DNA of 64,000 nt from Psoroptes ovis (lineage: Eukaryota > Arthropoda > Arachnida > Sarcoptiformes > Psoroptidae): assembly GCA_002943765.1 (NCBI GenBank), contig PQWQ01000001.1, positions 3,073,501-3,137,500 on the forward strand, read 5' to 3'. The notes below the pieces were generated by a model. The model was given only the letters and a program-made list of their open reading frames with translations, searched no databases and was not told the origin of the DNA. Below are positions 48,261 to 63,200 of this stretch, one piece after another; the stretch's first letter is position 1; each line of letters starts with the position of its first letter. Made by a program: the position numbers and the translations under genes.

Positions 48261-50954
48261 TCGATCAAAAATAATAAACTTGATATTTGATTTGATTTAA
48301 ATTTGAAATTAATTCAATCTTACAGATGTTATAATTTCTCATATTCAATTTGTACTATTTTATTTAATCGAAACATAATCAAAATTCAATCAATCAGCAT
48401 TTTTATTATTTTTGATTATGATTTTTTGTTTTGCTTAAATACATATTGCAGAGAGAGAATGAGAGAAAGAATAAGAAATGAAATCATATTGAATGTTCAT
48501 TGGCGAAAATATGAGGAAAAAATCGACAAAAAACCGCCGAAGGCATAGCTGATAATAATGAAAAAATGGAAATTATCAATATATTTGGATGATAAAAATA
48601 ATAATAATTGCAATTTCGATTGAAATTATTTTTATTAAATATGATTTTTTGCATTAGATTTCAACAAATGAACTCGCAAAAAAATCATCCTCGATTCTAT
48701 AACGCAAAATGCAAAATGAAATTGTGTAAACATTGAATAATCATATTCTGTAGGGTTTATCTGCTACGGTCGATCATCAATGAGTACATTTGTTTCATTG
48801 TAGAAATTCATTTCAAACGTTTCGTAAATCAATTTTCAATTCAAAATCTCACCCAAATTTCAATCTATTTCGAAGGATTATAAATGCTTTCAAATGTGAA
48901 AACTATTTGAAAATTATTTAAGAATCATTTCATTTCTATTATTAGATCCAAGATTTTTCACAACATTCAAAAACAAGAACTTTATTATTGTTAAACAATA
49001 ATAAAAACATTGAAACATTTACATTACAACAAACCATTAAACAAAACAATAACATTAAATCATTAAAATGGGTAGAAATGATTTGTCGTTGAAATGTAAT
49101 TGTAATAATCATCATCATCATGGAAGACATAATCAAAAGTCAACCATTGGAATACCATATAATATAAGCGATAAAATACAACATCAGAATAACATCGAAG
49201 GGTTCTAACATGCTTCGACAGCCATATACATTCAACCAAATGAGAAAAAATTACGAAATAAAATACGGTGAAAAAAATCAAATAGTAATAACAATAATAA
49301 CAGTAATAATGATACAAGTTGATATAAGTGTTTGAGTTTAATGATATTTTAATGACATAAAATGATGAAATAATAATAATAATTTTGAAATTTAGAGTAA
49401 AATTTTTGTTTTTTTTTCTTCAAATAATACTGATAAATTGTTTTGCACTGAAAATGTTTAAAATGAAACAGTCTTAGACAAACGAAATCGTACGAATTCA
49501 TGTACAAACAAATACAAATGTTCATGGCTTATTCAGCTATAGTAAAGCTTTACAAATTTTACTTTATTTTCAATTTGAAGATGGAGAAATATTTCAAAAA
49601 ATTTTCAATTGAAATTTTATCGGAAAATTTAATTTCCTTTTTTAAATTTTTTTTCCAAATTTCTCAAAGAAATTTTCTTTGATTACTAATTTTCAATTGA
49701 AAACTTGGAAGAAACGAGAAAAATGAAAAGCGAGCAAATTCCAATACAATTTTGACAAATAGATAATGTACTTACATTTTTTCTTTTCTTAGATTTCTTG
49801 AAGATGACAAAGATTATTATTTATTATTTAAAGATTTTCGGACAAAAAACAATAGACGATTGATTGACAAATTGAATTTTTTTTTGTTGAATGTTTGAAA
49901 AATGGTGAAAGGAAATAAATAGTTCACAAGATGTTTCAATTTATTTTGAAATTTTTTTGATTATTTCTTTGAAATTTCTTCGAATTCTTTAAAAAATTAT
50001 TTGTAATTCTCGAAAGTAAATGCACAGATAAAACCAAATAATTTTTTCAATGTAAAAAGTGTCAATTGCAGTTGAAACCTTTTGAATTTTTTATTTTCTT
50101 TAATATTCGAAGCACACAAAATTCATTTCATTTCAAATTGTCATTGAAATTCGTGTTTTTGTTACTTGGATCAAATGTTTTTCTTTTCAAATTCACGTTT
50201 CAATCATATTTTTGAAATATATTTTTTCTGAGAATTTTTCGGATTTGATTGTATTCATTGAACGATATATAATTGAGAATTTTGAAGCTTTTGAAATGGT
50301 AAAACTTGTTGTCAATACATTTTTCTCGGATGATGATTTTTTTCATTGTCATTCAAGTGTGTGTATAAATAGTACAATATCGTTTTATTTTAGTAAAATT
50401 TAAGTTTGAATCTTAATATTTTTGTATCAATAGGCGGAAAAAACCTTCCAATCATCACCTATTAGATTGATATTTTCATATTTTTTCGATTTTATTTAGT
50501 TTCATCGCACATCATTCGTGTATTTTGAAGACAGGGGAGAATTTTTTCGCCTATTTTCACGATTAAATAATAAGCGAAAATATATGATGATTATGGATAA
50601 AATGGAAAATCAACGACACAATCATATGCATGGAAAAAATTTTTGAATTCGAAATCGATGACATTAGGTTTGAATGTTAATATTGAATTCATCTGATTTC
50701 AACGAAAAAATTCGTATTCAGTATTTAATGCGATGAATGCACGATGTCGTTCACGAACGATCAAATAAATGTGTTTGTTCGTCGGTATTCTGGGTTTTTG
50801 GTTGAAAGTTTTTTTTGTTTTTGTTTTTTTTGGCCTAACATAACAACATTGTCTGTCGTAGCAGTTTCATTTGATGATATTTCCATATGATTATATATAA
50901 TGGAATCAAAACAGTCTTGATTATTGAAAAAGATACAGTTATATTCGCATACAA

Positions 50955-50973
50955 ACACACACACACACACACA
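50955..50973. repeat. CA dinucleotide microsatellite
   Basis: Perfect AC tract of about 19 bases in noncoding DNA. Confidence 0.9.
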
Positions 50974-51129
50974 TATTTACAGTTATGCACATTAAAATAA
51001 AAAAATGAAGGAAAACAAAAACATTAAGCTTCAATTGGAAGCAGATTGATTTTTTTTTTTCGTTGAATGAATGGAAATGTTTATTTATTTATTTATTTAT
51101 ATTTGGCTGAATACATTTTATATACAAAC

Positions 51130-51146
51130 AAAAAAAAAAAAAAAAA
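51130..51146. repeat. Poly(A) homopolymer
   Basis: Seventeen consecutive A. No gene-like sequence precedes it on the plus strand, so a processed-pseudogene tail is not supported. Confidence 0.9.
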
Positions 51147-52206
51147 TATTAAATTCAAACATTAAACATTTCATTTATTCTGGATCCACTACTGTAATCA
51201 TCGAACCATGTGCACATTTCATTTTCTTTTTCTCGTTGGCCAAAGACTTTTTGTGATCCAAAATATACATGTGCACCATCACTATTCATTCATTCACTGT
51301 TTAAAAACACGCACGCACATATATTCAAGCGATTCATTCTTTCATTCATTATTATTTGAAATCAAAAATCCAGAAATAATTTCAAGTATAATTTGTGCAA
51401 GCAGCGTCTGTGTTTTGATGTGTCAATGTTCTTGAAAAGCTTAAAGCTCTCACATATAATGGTGGTGTATTGATTTTCAAGAAAACGAAAAAAAAAAAAT
51501 TTATAAATCTTCAAAATTAGACAAAATTTAGGGAAACAAAAAAAATCTGTCAATCTAAATTTGAATTTATAATGTGATAATACATTCGATATATAGAATA
51601 AATGAAGCAAATGTAAACATATATCTCTTTATGCTTTATGTATCTATTAATTCAATATTTTTGAATACAAACACGCATTGAACACATTAAAAATTTGAAA
51701 ATAGGGAAAAATGCATTGAAATGATTGTCAAATGATGAATTAAATCACAATTTATGAACTAAAATCACATGAACCATCAAACACTTAGACATCAAAAATA
51801 TTTGAACACACAATGTGTGAGGATGTGTTTATGGAACGATGGAAAAATATATTTTTCATGTCTTAAATTAAGATTTATATCATATTAATTTGAATCAAGA
51901 CAAAGAGAGTGGAAGTAAAAGTAGAGACGAAAGAGGAATGGAAAAATTCACAGAATCATGTTTTGGAAAAATTATAATTTTCATAGATCAAAAAAATATG
52001 TGTGAAAAATTGTCGACAAAAAATTAGTGAAGGGATCGAGAAAAAATTGTATGAAATCATCTGGAATTTGTCAAATGATTCATAGTCACGAATGGTTAAT
52101 TTAGTTTTAGTTTTGTTTAGTTGAAAATTCAATTATCATTGAGTTTTCATTCATTTGTCAATTGAATAGAATATGGGAAAAACAATTCTGCACAGCACAA
52201 TGACCA

Positions 52207-52261
52207 ATGAGTCAAAGTTCATAGTTGGCTGAACGCTGAGTAATGCTGAACTTTGACTCAT
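52207..52261. other. 55-base hairpin with 15-bp perfect stem (AP-1 and DR1-like arms)
   Basis: ATGAGTCAAAGTTCA (52207-52221) and TGAACTTTGACTCAT (52247-52261) are exact reverse complements around a 25-base loop that is GC-richer than the surroundings. Each arm contains TGAGTCA (AP-1 consensus) overlapping a direct-repeat-1-like nuclear receptor element (GAGTCA-A-AGTTCA). It could be a small-RNA precursor, a regulatory palindrome or a mobile-element remnant. Confidence 0.65.
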
Positions 52262-52504
52262 CATCATCATCGATTTAGTCATATTGTGATGATAATGATG
52301 ATGATTATTATTTACAATTTTGAAAACAATTTCAGTGGTTTTATATGCCTTTTTTTCTGCCATTCATTTGATTTTCATCATTTGAACATTCGTGTTATTT
52401 ATTATTAAATGTTCATTTTCAGGGGTTTTAGCAAATAAATAAATGAACGAAAACACACAGACATATACACGAATACAAAATACAATTACAAATCAAATGA
52501 TAAT

Positions 52505-52735
52505 GAAACAAATGAATGAATGAATGAATAAATAAATACAATAAATAAAATAGAATGGAATAAAAATGAAACAGAAATGAAATACGATGAAATGAAAATA
52601 TCCGGAAAAACACGAAGCATCAACAACAAAAGATTCATGGATTCATGGATGAAAGTGAATGAAAATGAATTAAACGAAAAAAATGAGATGGAATGGAATG
52701 AATAAGAATGAAATGAATGAATATGAATCATTTGA
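52505..52735. repeat. Degenerate AATGA/AATA simple-sequence region
   Basis: Imperfect tandem GAATGA, AATGGAATG and AATAAATA units over about 230 bases; ORFs across it are repeat artefacts. Confidence 0.7.
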
Positions 52736-55701
52736 AATTAATGAAATCCAAAATTTTTTTTTGAATTCGTAAATTTGAATAAGGAATATTCATATGTTCG
52801 CTTGAAATTCCGTTTTTTGTATATTGTTCGGTATTAATATTCATAATTTGATTGTTGTTTATGAAATATGAATTCTCAGATATGAATTTCTATTGAATTC
52901 TTTCCATATTGTTCATCAATCAATGTGAAAAAATCTTTCTTTAAAACAGATTTTGATTTCGAATTGGAGGTTTTCAACTGTTTCAAATGTTGAAAAGTGA
53001 CATCATTTTGAATCATATTTTCTACGATCGTTTTGTTTATTTGGTTTTGCTACTGAACAAAGGTTTTTGGTCCAACATTTTTCAACGATTCAAAGTTTTT
53101 TTTTGGATTCATATAAACACACGAACAATATGTTTGCCAATAATGAAACTTTATATTGCGGGAAAAAAACATATTTGTTGTAGGATGTTTGCATTCATAT
53201 AAATATGAATATTTATATCAATAAACACATATCGCACACAAACATATATTCATTTTCATCAATTTTAATAAAATTTTTCTCTGGTATAAAATATGAAGAA
53301 ATATTAATAATAATGAAAATAAAACGGAAATATAAAATGAATGATTTGCAAACAAATACAATGTAGTGCGAATTTGCTGTAATTTGCTGCTGCTTCAAAG
53401 CGTAAAATAAATAAATGAATGAATGTAATATTTACAAAATGGAATTAAATATAAATATTATATGAATAAATATCCTTGAAAAATTGTTATAATTTTCAAT
53501 GATATAATTTCATTTTATTCAATTTCATTTTTTTCTAGGATAAAAGTACAAATAATATCGAATATGAATATGAAAATACCCATTGGATAAGTAAATTTTT
53601 TGTGCACAAAAATATTGAAATTGAAACAAATTTTCTCGTATGTTTGGGTCTATCTGTGTGTACTCTTGGCAAACAATAATAATTTTTTCCATGGTATAAA
53701 ATGAAATGAATTACAGTAGGATATTAAAAAAAATAGGTCCATGGATGGATTATGTTCATGGTTCATGGTTTCATGCAAAACAAAAATAAAAAGCCTTTCA
53801 ATATTTAATAATGGACGAATGTGAATGAATAGGATGAATGAATATCAAATGTTTGTTTGTTTGATTATTTGTATCGATATTGATGAGAATTGTATATGAA
53901 AAAAATGAAAAAATGGATTTAGAATAATGGTCAAATAGAGAGAGATGGATTTGAAAGTATTTGTATATCTCTCTGTGTGTATGTGGATTGGCAAAATAAA
54001 CAAAAACAAATATAAAAGCAAATTACAATCTTGTAAAATGAAATTGGCATAAAATTTTTATTTCATTCATTGTTACTCGTCGTTTTTACTGTTGTTAATC
54101 CATCAAAGTACAAGAAATACAAATACGATAATGGCCATTTACTTATGATTATTATTATTGTTGTTTGCTGAATTGAATATGTGTTTGAATAAACATCAAT
54201 TTGTAAGATGTTTTTGTTTTTCAAGAAGAATTGGCTAAACATAAATACACGGATTGGTCCATTGTATTCATGAATTTTTTTTTCTGTTTTGTTTTGGCGA
54301 TATTTTCCAGTATCAGAGAATAACAAACAAAACAGAAACAAACAAATACATAACCTGTCATGTTCGATGAACCATATGAATATAATGATATGATATGAAA
54401 ACACATATTTATCAAATTATATTCAAAATAATTTCTGTTCACATTTATAAAACGATATAATCACCTGTATTGTTGTCATGTTTGATTCATATGAGAAGGC
54501 CAAACAAAAAAAACGTTTAAGCGACCAAATTATCATCGATCTGAGCACGTAAACAACATTCAAAATTATTGACAGCAAACAGTAACAACAGCCAACACAT
54601 TATCATGCAATGAATGAGCGCTATCATTCATTCATAGTGTTTACGGCCATAAGGTCTATCAAATTTAGAAAATTCGTTGATGATTTACTTTGCTGTTTAT
54701 CGATGAAAAAAAAAATTCAATATTTGAGTTTTTTTTCATGAAAACGAAAATTTGAAAATATTTTCAATATCTCAAAATTGAAAATTGATTGATCAAATAT
54801 TGAAATATTGAATAAATAATAAATAAATTCATACATTTTCATCGATAAGAGAGAATAAGAAGAAATGAAATGAAAAATGCCAAAAGCAAAGTTTAAAAAA
54901 TTTTTTAAATTTACTGAATTTAATAAATGAAGAAAAAAATGAATACAAATATTTACTGGTCATTTACTGGTACTGGTTGAAATGTGTAAATTAAACAACA
55001 ACAGTAATAACGATAACGACAATAATATTAAAATCAAATATATGAAATATATTTTCGCCTCTTTTTGCAAGGAATATTGCGCAAATATATATAACAAGAG
55101 AATCACGAATCAACAACGACGACGACAATCCGAACAACGATCGACAATTTGGACAATTGAAATTATTGTGTGTTTGTGTGTAGTTGTTATTAGGGACATA
55201 TCTGTATGTATACAGGAGTAAAAATTTTATAAGTAAACATTAATACGCTCAAAAAAAAACTTAATGAAAATTTCAACTAAAGTAAATTGAAATTATTTAT
55301 TCTTGTCTCGTATGAAATTATTATTATTATTATTATCGACGCCCGCCAAATATCATCGTTGTTGTTTTGCTTTTTTACGGACAGAAAATTGAAAATGGAA
55401 AACATAAAATTCCATATACGAAACGTGAAAAAACAACCAAATATACATTCAATATATTGAATTGACTTGAAATTTATTTCAGTAATATAAATAGAAAGAA
55501 CAGAATGATAATAAATATTTCATTTAGAAATGGTTGATCATCATCATCATTATTTGGTGAATTGTGATCATATCGTGTTTGAATGTCGTAACAGAGAGAT
55601 GATGATGATGATCATGATCTTCATAATCATTATAATCAGCGACAACAGCTTTGGCACCATGGGTATCCGTAGAAATTCATATTTGTTGCCAATAAATTTT
55701 G

Positions 55702-55717
55702 TTTTTTTTTTTTTTTT
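55702..55717. repeat. Poly(T) homopolymer
   Basis: Sixteen consecutive T in noncoding DNA. Confidence 0.9.
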
Positions 55718-56364
55718 GAAATTCAAATTAACAAATATTCATTGTTTGTTACAATTTGTTCTTGAAACAAATATTTCATAGAATTAATTAAACCCTTGAA
55801 AAAATTTATTGTTTAAATTTATTGCCATCATTTATCATTATTTGTTTTTTGTTTTTTTTTGCTACCCTTGAATTTGGTTGAATGGATGTTGTTACAAATT
55901 CCTTTTTTCACTCTGAATAATTGATTCTTGCATCGTGAAAAAGGAAGCAAAACCTAAGCAAAGCAGTGTAATGGATTGAAAAAATGGCTAGCAAAAAGGG
56001 TAAAATGATCCAAAATCGACCCCGAAATTGATCAAAATTGCTATTATCATCATCATTGTTTGAAATATACATCTGCTATAATTATATGTGATACATGTAA
56101 TTAATTTTTTGAAAGAATTTCGATCAAAAAATTTGATCGGAAAAACAAAATATTTGTTATCTTTTCCATTGTCATAATTTTGATTGATGGCCAAATGAAT
56201 GATTGATTCAGCATTTGGTGCACAAAGCTTGTTTGTCTGGAGATTTATAATTGAATTGAATACAAAATTCACTGATGATGATGAAAATAATGATAAAGAT
56301 AAAGAAAATTACATCGTTAATAATACATTGAATCAATTAGTTTTTTGTACTTTACTTTATTTTA

Positions 56365-56379
56365 ACATTGTAACAATGT
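56365..56379. promoter_or_regulatory. Sox-like palindrome ACATTGTAACAATGT
   Basis: Perfect 15-base palindrome of two inverted ATTGT cores around a single A, the core recognised by Sox HMG-box proteins. Regulatory role is inference. Confidence 0.3.
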
Positions 56380-57240
56380 AAACACAATTCCTTCTACGCT
56401 ATCACACATTCTATAACGATAATACTAGACGATAGTGTAAAATTTGATTATATCTAGTACTACAACAACAAAAACAAAGCAAAGAATATGGAATTTATAA
56501 ATAAATAATCAGAAATAATTATGATTCCAAAAAAATTGTTTACTTTCGTAAAGTGAATTTCAAATAAAAAATGGAATGAAAATAATAATTTCTAGTTTTT
56601 GATTAAATAAATATGAGTAAATAATAATCTAAAATATCAAAGAATCAGATAAAAAATAAGAATTAGATCATCATCATCATCATTCACTAATGATAATGAT
56701 AATATCAAAAGTCGATACAAAGTGACTACTATTGACCATTGCAGGCGTATATACGTAGGAAAAATCATGGATAAAATATAAAATACACAATAGAATATAA
56801 GAAAATAAAAATTACGAATCTTATATCTCTGTGAAATACATTTCAAGGAACGTATTATTATTCTCATCGTTGAAATAAAAAACATTATTGATTCAAATGC
56901 CTTAAAACACATGAAGACAATTGGATTCAATCATCCAAACATCAATTTTTTTCCAGTTAAAAAATTTTTCAAAACGTAACACAAAAAATGATATCAATTT
57001 TTATGTTGGTCTCTGTTTGAGTAAAAATGTATTTATTTTCAACATTTATTTACTTTTGAGAAACGATTCTGTTTGACTTTCGAATGCAATCAAAGAAAAG
57101 AGAAACAAAAATTCATAGAATCTAAGAAAATGGAATAGAAACGAATAGAAATTTGGGAAAAAATCGATTGATTTTCAATTGATCACTTGATGTATTGGAA
57201 AAACACATTGTATGTACAGGAAAATCCTATGCTATCATTG

Positions 57241-57253
57241 CATTGTAACAATG
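57241..57253. promoter_or_regulatory. Second Sox-like palindrome CATTGTAACAATG
   Basis: The inner 13 bases of the palindrome at 56365 recur exactly 876 bases away. Confidence 0.3.
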
Positions 57254-60200
57254 AATATATTTAAGAATATATTTTTCCATCTTTCAACAAAGAAAACCCT
57301 AAAACAACTCCGCTATCATCGTATATATTATTCATGCTGAAAAATTGTTATAAATTGATTGGGTGTGGGTGGTAAGTGTGTGTTTGCGTGTGTATATCTA
57401 CGGAACAATGGATACTAAATGGTGGTGCACAGAGATACGATTGAACAAATGAAACGATATATGTGCTTAAGCATCGAAAGAAAGTCGAAAGCAAAGCAAA
57501 AAATCGATGTAAGAAGCCAAAAAATAAAATAAAATCGATTAATCGTTCAAAGAAAAAAAAAGTAAAATTGATGATGATGATGATGTGGATGATTAACAGT
57601 GTTGAAATGATAATAATAATAATAATAATATTGAAAGTTATTTAATGGTAACAAGCCGATTGAAAATATTGAAAAATATTATTTTTATTTTTAACTTTCT
57701 TTGATTTTTTTTTCGTTCTAAGTTTATTTTTATGGAAATATTATCATTATTATCGTTATTACATACAGTCATGATATTTGGTTGATCGAAAAGTTCATAC
57801 CGATATTCAATGAATATTTAATGTAAAAATACGAACAAACTTATTGGACGACTCAGCAATATCGAATAATTGATCAATGAATATTTTTTTTTCATGGAAA
57901 CAAATCAATACCCGGATAATAAAAGGAATGAATGAATATAAGAATGAATAAACATAAATAAAGTTGAATTACTGGTTCATATTTTTTTATTATACTTATT
58001 GTGTACCGATTGGGCAAAGTGAATTTTCAATTTTTGAAGGATTCTGTAATGGGACAAAATGGTTGAAAAAAAAAATCAAAATGAAAAATTCAAAAATCGA
58101 AAATCCAAAAAATTTAAATTAAAAGTTTCTATTTGTTTACTTTGAGATTATTATTATTATTATTCGCTTGAAATATAAACGTTGTTTTAAATGCATAAAT
58201 TTTGTAATTCAATATTATTATTATTTTGTAATATGAAACTATCCATTATCATGATTATTATAATCATTATTCATGATTATCCATTTATCCATTTATTTTT
58301 TTTTTTTTGCTTGAATCTCTTTCAATCATTGCTTTCAATTCAATTATCTGATGAATTTATTCATTGATTCATTGAATCGTTCATGAATTTATAATGATTA
58401 TTCTAAATTATATTCAATGATCAAACAATCAATCAATCAAAAAAAATTTTCACAATATAATAATAATTGAATTATTCAAAATTATCCTTTCATTGTTCCA
58501 TTCATTTCGATGGAGAGCTATTGAGTAAAACAAAAACGATAATTCTTTGAAATTTAATCATAAATATTTTCATATATTCTCCACTTTTTTTAAAGAATAA
58601 AAATTGAATAATCATTAAACAAAAGAAAAATTTGTCTAAGTAAAAAGTTTTATTGAATTTTATTATCATAACTATTTCAAATTAAATTCAATAAAATTCA
58701 TCAAATTCAATTATACTCAATTGTGTTACCACCACAAGAAACAACAATAACAACAGCAGCAACAACAGCAAGAACGAACTTGAAACAAATTTGCCAATGA
58801 ACTAAATTTTTTTCTTTGAAAAATTAATTCAAATTTAAGAAGCAGGCAGAGAATAATTCTCTCTGGAAAAATCAATGAAAATGAATAAAGAATAATAATG
58901 ATAATAATGTTACAATTTCTCCTTCAAATTCAAAGTGAATTTAAATCTTTTTCATTTTCATTCATTTTGCTTATTCAATATTTTTTCATTCGTTCTCTTC
59001 ACCCAGCCAATGTATATGAATTTTTAATGATTAAATCAAATAATTTCTTCTTTGGTTTGGTCTGGGTTGCCTTAAGAATATTTTTCTTTGAAGAACGTAT
59101 AGAATTGAATCGAAAGGAAAAATTGAAATTGAAATGATGATTATGATGATGAAAGTTGAACGATGATGGATTTGCTGCATCTCATTTGGATTTCTTTGTT
59201 CTTGTTAGAAGAAAAAAATTTTCGCTTGTATTTTCAATGGAAACTTCAATTTTCTTCACTCTTTGATACATTTTATTCATTTTGATAGGTTTTTTTCGAT
59301 GAATGCACATGATTTTTTGTAATGGTTTGACAGCATTTTATCATTGAGAAATGATGGAAAATGAATCAAATAATAGAAAAGAAAGGATTCTGTTCAGTTT
59401 TTTCTCAAATTCATTGAAAACTCAATAGAATGTGTCAGTAAATGTCAGTTTTGCGTTTTTCCTATCTTTGTTTCATCCAAAATTTGACCTTTTTATCCTA
59501 TACAGAAGGGTTTCGAGCCTTGTTGTAGAGAAGAATCTTTAAAATTTCAATAATTGAATTTCTGCAGTGAAGTAATGTCAAATTAACAAGGGAAGGCGAT
59601 GCTTCCCATACAGCAATCATCCAGATTTGAATCCAGATAGAGACAAAGACCTGTCAAATTTTTTGCGATGAAAATTTTTTCTTTCAAAATCAAAAAAAGA
59701 AAACAAAAACAAAAATATCCATGTTTTTTCTATGGCTAATATTGGCATTGTACTTGTTATTATTATTGCACTTGTATTCATTTCAAATTTCAAAGCAATT
59801 TCAAGCGAAGAATCAAGCAATTTTGTATATTCCAAATTGAAATAAATCAAAAGAGAAAAATATTTCAATTTCACAATTTTATTGACCATTTCATTTCATT
59901 TTTTTTCAAGCATTTTATTATTATTATTTCTTTCATCTTCTACAATTTCAAGTCATCATAAATCATCGTAAAAATAATAAATAAACAAATAAATAAATGA
60001 ATCAAATAATAAAATTTTTTGAATTGAATTGAAATGTCTATTGAATTGTTGCTGTGAACAAATCAATACAAAATCACATCATTACAATATACGAAATGAA
60101 TCGAAATATATCGAAATTAAAATAATAAATAAATACAGAATCACAGAATTGGAAATGTATGTATCGAGAATAATCAATTTTATTCATTTTTTTTCGTTTG

Positions 60201-63200
60201 TGAATAATAATGAAAAATGTTCAAGTGTAGTGAAATAAAAAATGAAAAATAGTCATTTGACAAATGAAATTGGTCAATTTTGAACAATAATTTCATTATA
60301 TTATTATTATTACTGTTATCATTGATTTTATTGATATATTTTTATTTCACTCATTCCATTTTGATCAATTTATCTGAATTTATTTCAATGCTTACTATGA
60401 ATCAGCAGCAAAATGGAATAAATAAAAATAAAAATATATTTATTTAGACTAATATGATGAATGTTTTTAGCCATTAGTCATTGATATAACATTTTTCCAA
60501 TGAATCTTCGATTCATTATTATTTACAACCATACAAGATAAATGGAAAAATGAAAATGAAAATAATAATGATAAACATGAAATAAATATAAAATTACTAT
60601 CTACTTTTCGCATTGTATTGACAATAATCAATCGAAATTGATTCTCTCTTTGTTGGTCTATGTGTGTGTGTGTGTGGATATTACAGAGCAACGACAACAC
60701 CAAACATCAAACATCGTCGACGACGACAACAACAACAATGTAATAAATCAATTGATAAAAATATAATTCAATAAATATCGATGAAAGAAAATAAAGAAAA
60801 ATATCGCAAGAAATTGGATTCTTGTAAACAAATAAATAAATTGAAATGTAATGTAATGAATGAGAAATAGTGAGAAATAGACGGACAAAATTAATAATCT
60901 TATAATGAAAATATATTTTCATGTGTGTGCTTGTGTGTGTAATTTAGTTAGTTTATCAGTGATATGAATTCAATTTGTAATTTACAATCAAAATAAATGA
61001 ATTTATATTTGTACTTAGAAGTTTAATTTCTTCAAGTTTTTCTTAGAATTGAATTTTTCCAAGAAATCATTGACTTCAGACGATTAATTAAAAGTCAAAA
61101 TATTGCACTTGATTCGATTGAATTTATGATATTTTCTCTAAAATTCTATGGAAGATTACAAGGAAAATGGAGAATAATTTTATCGAGAAATTCATATGAT
61201 TATGGCCATTGTCATAATTATTATGATCATCATTGCTGAGTATTATTAATATTGCGGAAAAGCAGACATTTCTAGTTTTTTTTGTTGAATCTTATACATT
61301 CAACAATGGCAATAATAATAATAATCTTATCGATTTATATTTATAGCTATATTTTTTTGTATCTTCATCGTCGTTATTATTATTGCTGTTGTTGGTGTTG
61401 CTTTTACCAAGAAATATACTTAAGATATAAATAAATAAATAAACAAAAACAATGACAATGGTAATAATAAATGATAGAAATATCATTAATTCATCATCAT
61501 CATCATCACATGGCTCATTTTTTCATATTATTTTATTCTTCATTCATTCTAAATGTTGTTTATTGTTTATTGATGATTGTGGCCATTTTTGTGAACGATT
61601 ATTATTGCACATATAACCACAAGAAGCCTGAAAAAAATGACACACTTGAAAAAAAAACAAATATTAATAATAAACACTTGAAATCATAAGAAATAATAAT
61701 AAAAGAATAAAATACATTAAATGATATGAAATTTTCATTTGCGGAAACAATTCAATGGTCGGTTCGCCGCGATCACCATCACCATCAACACCATCAGCCA
61801 TAACCATCATTATCAAATACGATATCAACACTCTTTCGACAATAATCAACAAAAAAAAAAAACGGCAAACATTCATTGGTTTTATTATTGTTACATATGA
61901 ATGAATAAATGAATACATGAATTCATCTATCATCATTTATCGTTGAATTTTTTTCTCTGATAATAACTATAAAATAAGTGTTGGAAACCATTTTCACATA
62001 TTTTTTTATTATTATTTGGTACTTGGTATTTGTTTATTTGTCTTCAATATTGGATAGCTGTGAATTGTGGAATTGTGGCTGAAAAAACAAAAAATGAACA
62101 TAAACAAACAAAAACATAATATTATTTTTGGTCAATTTTGGTCAAAAACCATAAACAGAAAATAAACGAATTCATCTTCGATGCATTCAGAATGAATGAA
62201 TGAATGACAAAATGATTAAGTGCAAAAACATGTTTATTTTGATATCATCATTGAAGAAGAATAATGGAAAAATTTTGCACTGAAATATAAAAAATTCATT
62301 TATATTACAATATTTGAATTTTCGGAAAATATTATAATCGATATTTGATAGTTTATTTATTAGATCTTATGAGAAAAACTTGTGGAAAAAAATGGAATAA
62401 AATTGAATTGAATCGAAATGAATGATTTAAAATGAACAATTTGCTCTGGAAACACTTGAAATTGATATTGTATTACATCATATTTTTTTATCTCATTCAA
62501 TTTTCCCTTAAATACAAATCCATCAAATTTTTTGGTTAATTTTGACGAAAAAAGCTTATTTGTTGTCGATGGTATGCGCGAATATTCTCATCAATCAATA
62601 GTAATTTTGTCTTGAAATAACAATTTAATCGCCCATTGAAATATTAAATATTTACGAGAGTAAAGAATCCATAAATAAAATGAATTATATCCATCTATTC
62701 TGGCTCTCAAAACCTGTCATAATTCTGATAATTCGGTACAAAATTGATAATAGCGTAAATGGACACTTTTTTGCTCGATGAATGATGATGACACAAACAC
62801 ACTGAAGATCAAATGAATGAAGATTGTTTTGAAGAGAAATTTATGATAAAATTCTTTGTTTTTGTTGAATGTGTTATCGAATAATAATGATAATTTTCGT
62901 TTTTTACAATGATAATGGAGAAATTCTCATTGGATTTATATTCTGTAATTAAATTTTGATATACAAATGCACAGAGTGAATTTATTTTTAATTTCATAAT
63001 TTTTTTCCCATTTTCGAACAATGACAATAATGATAATCTTTGCCATCATCATCATCTTTGAGTGGTTGATGGTCGTCTGTCTCCATGTCGTCAAAATAAT
63101 GATAGAGTTTTGATACATTTTTTCGATGCAGAGGCAGTGCCCGAAAAAAAGCAAAAACAGCTTCAAAAAGCTTCAACTTCAATAAAGAAAACAACGACAT

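Noticed and set aside
51130..51146. Poly(A) as tail of a processed pseudogene
   Set aside because: No gene-like sequence or target-site duplication flanks it.
52428..52731. Phe/His/Ser-rich minus-strand ORFs
   Set aside because: They read through AATGA/AATA simple repeats; periodic composition explains the open frame.
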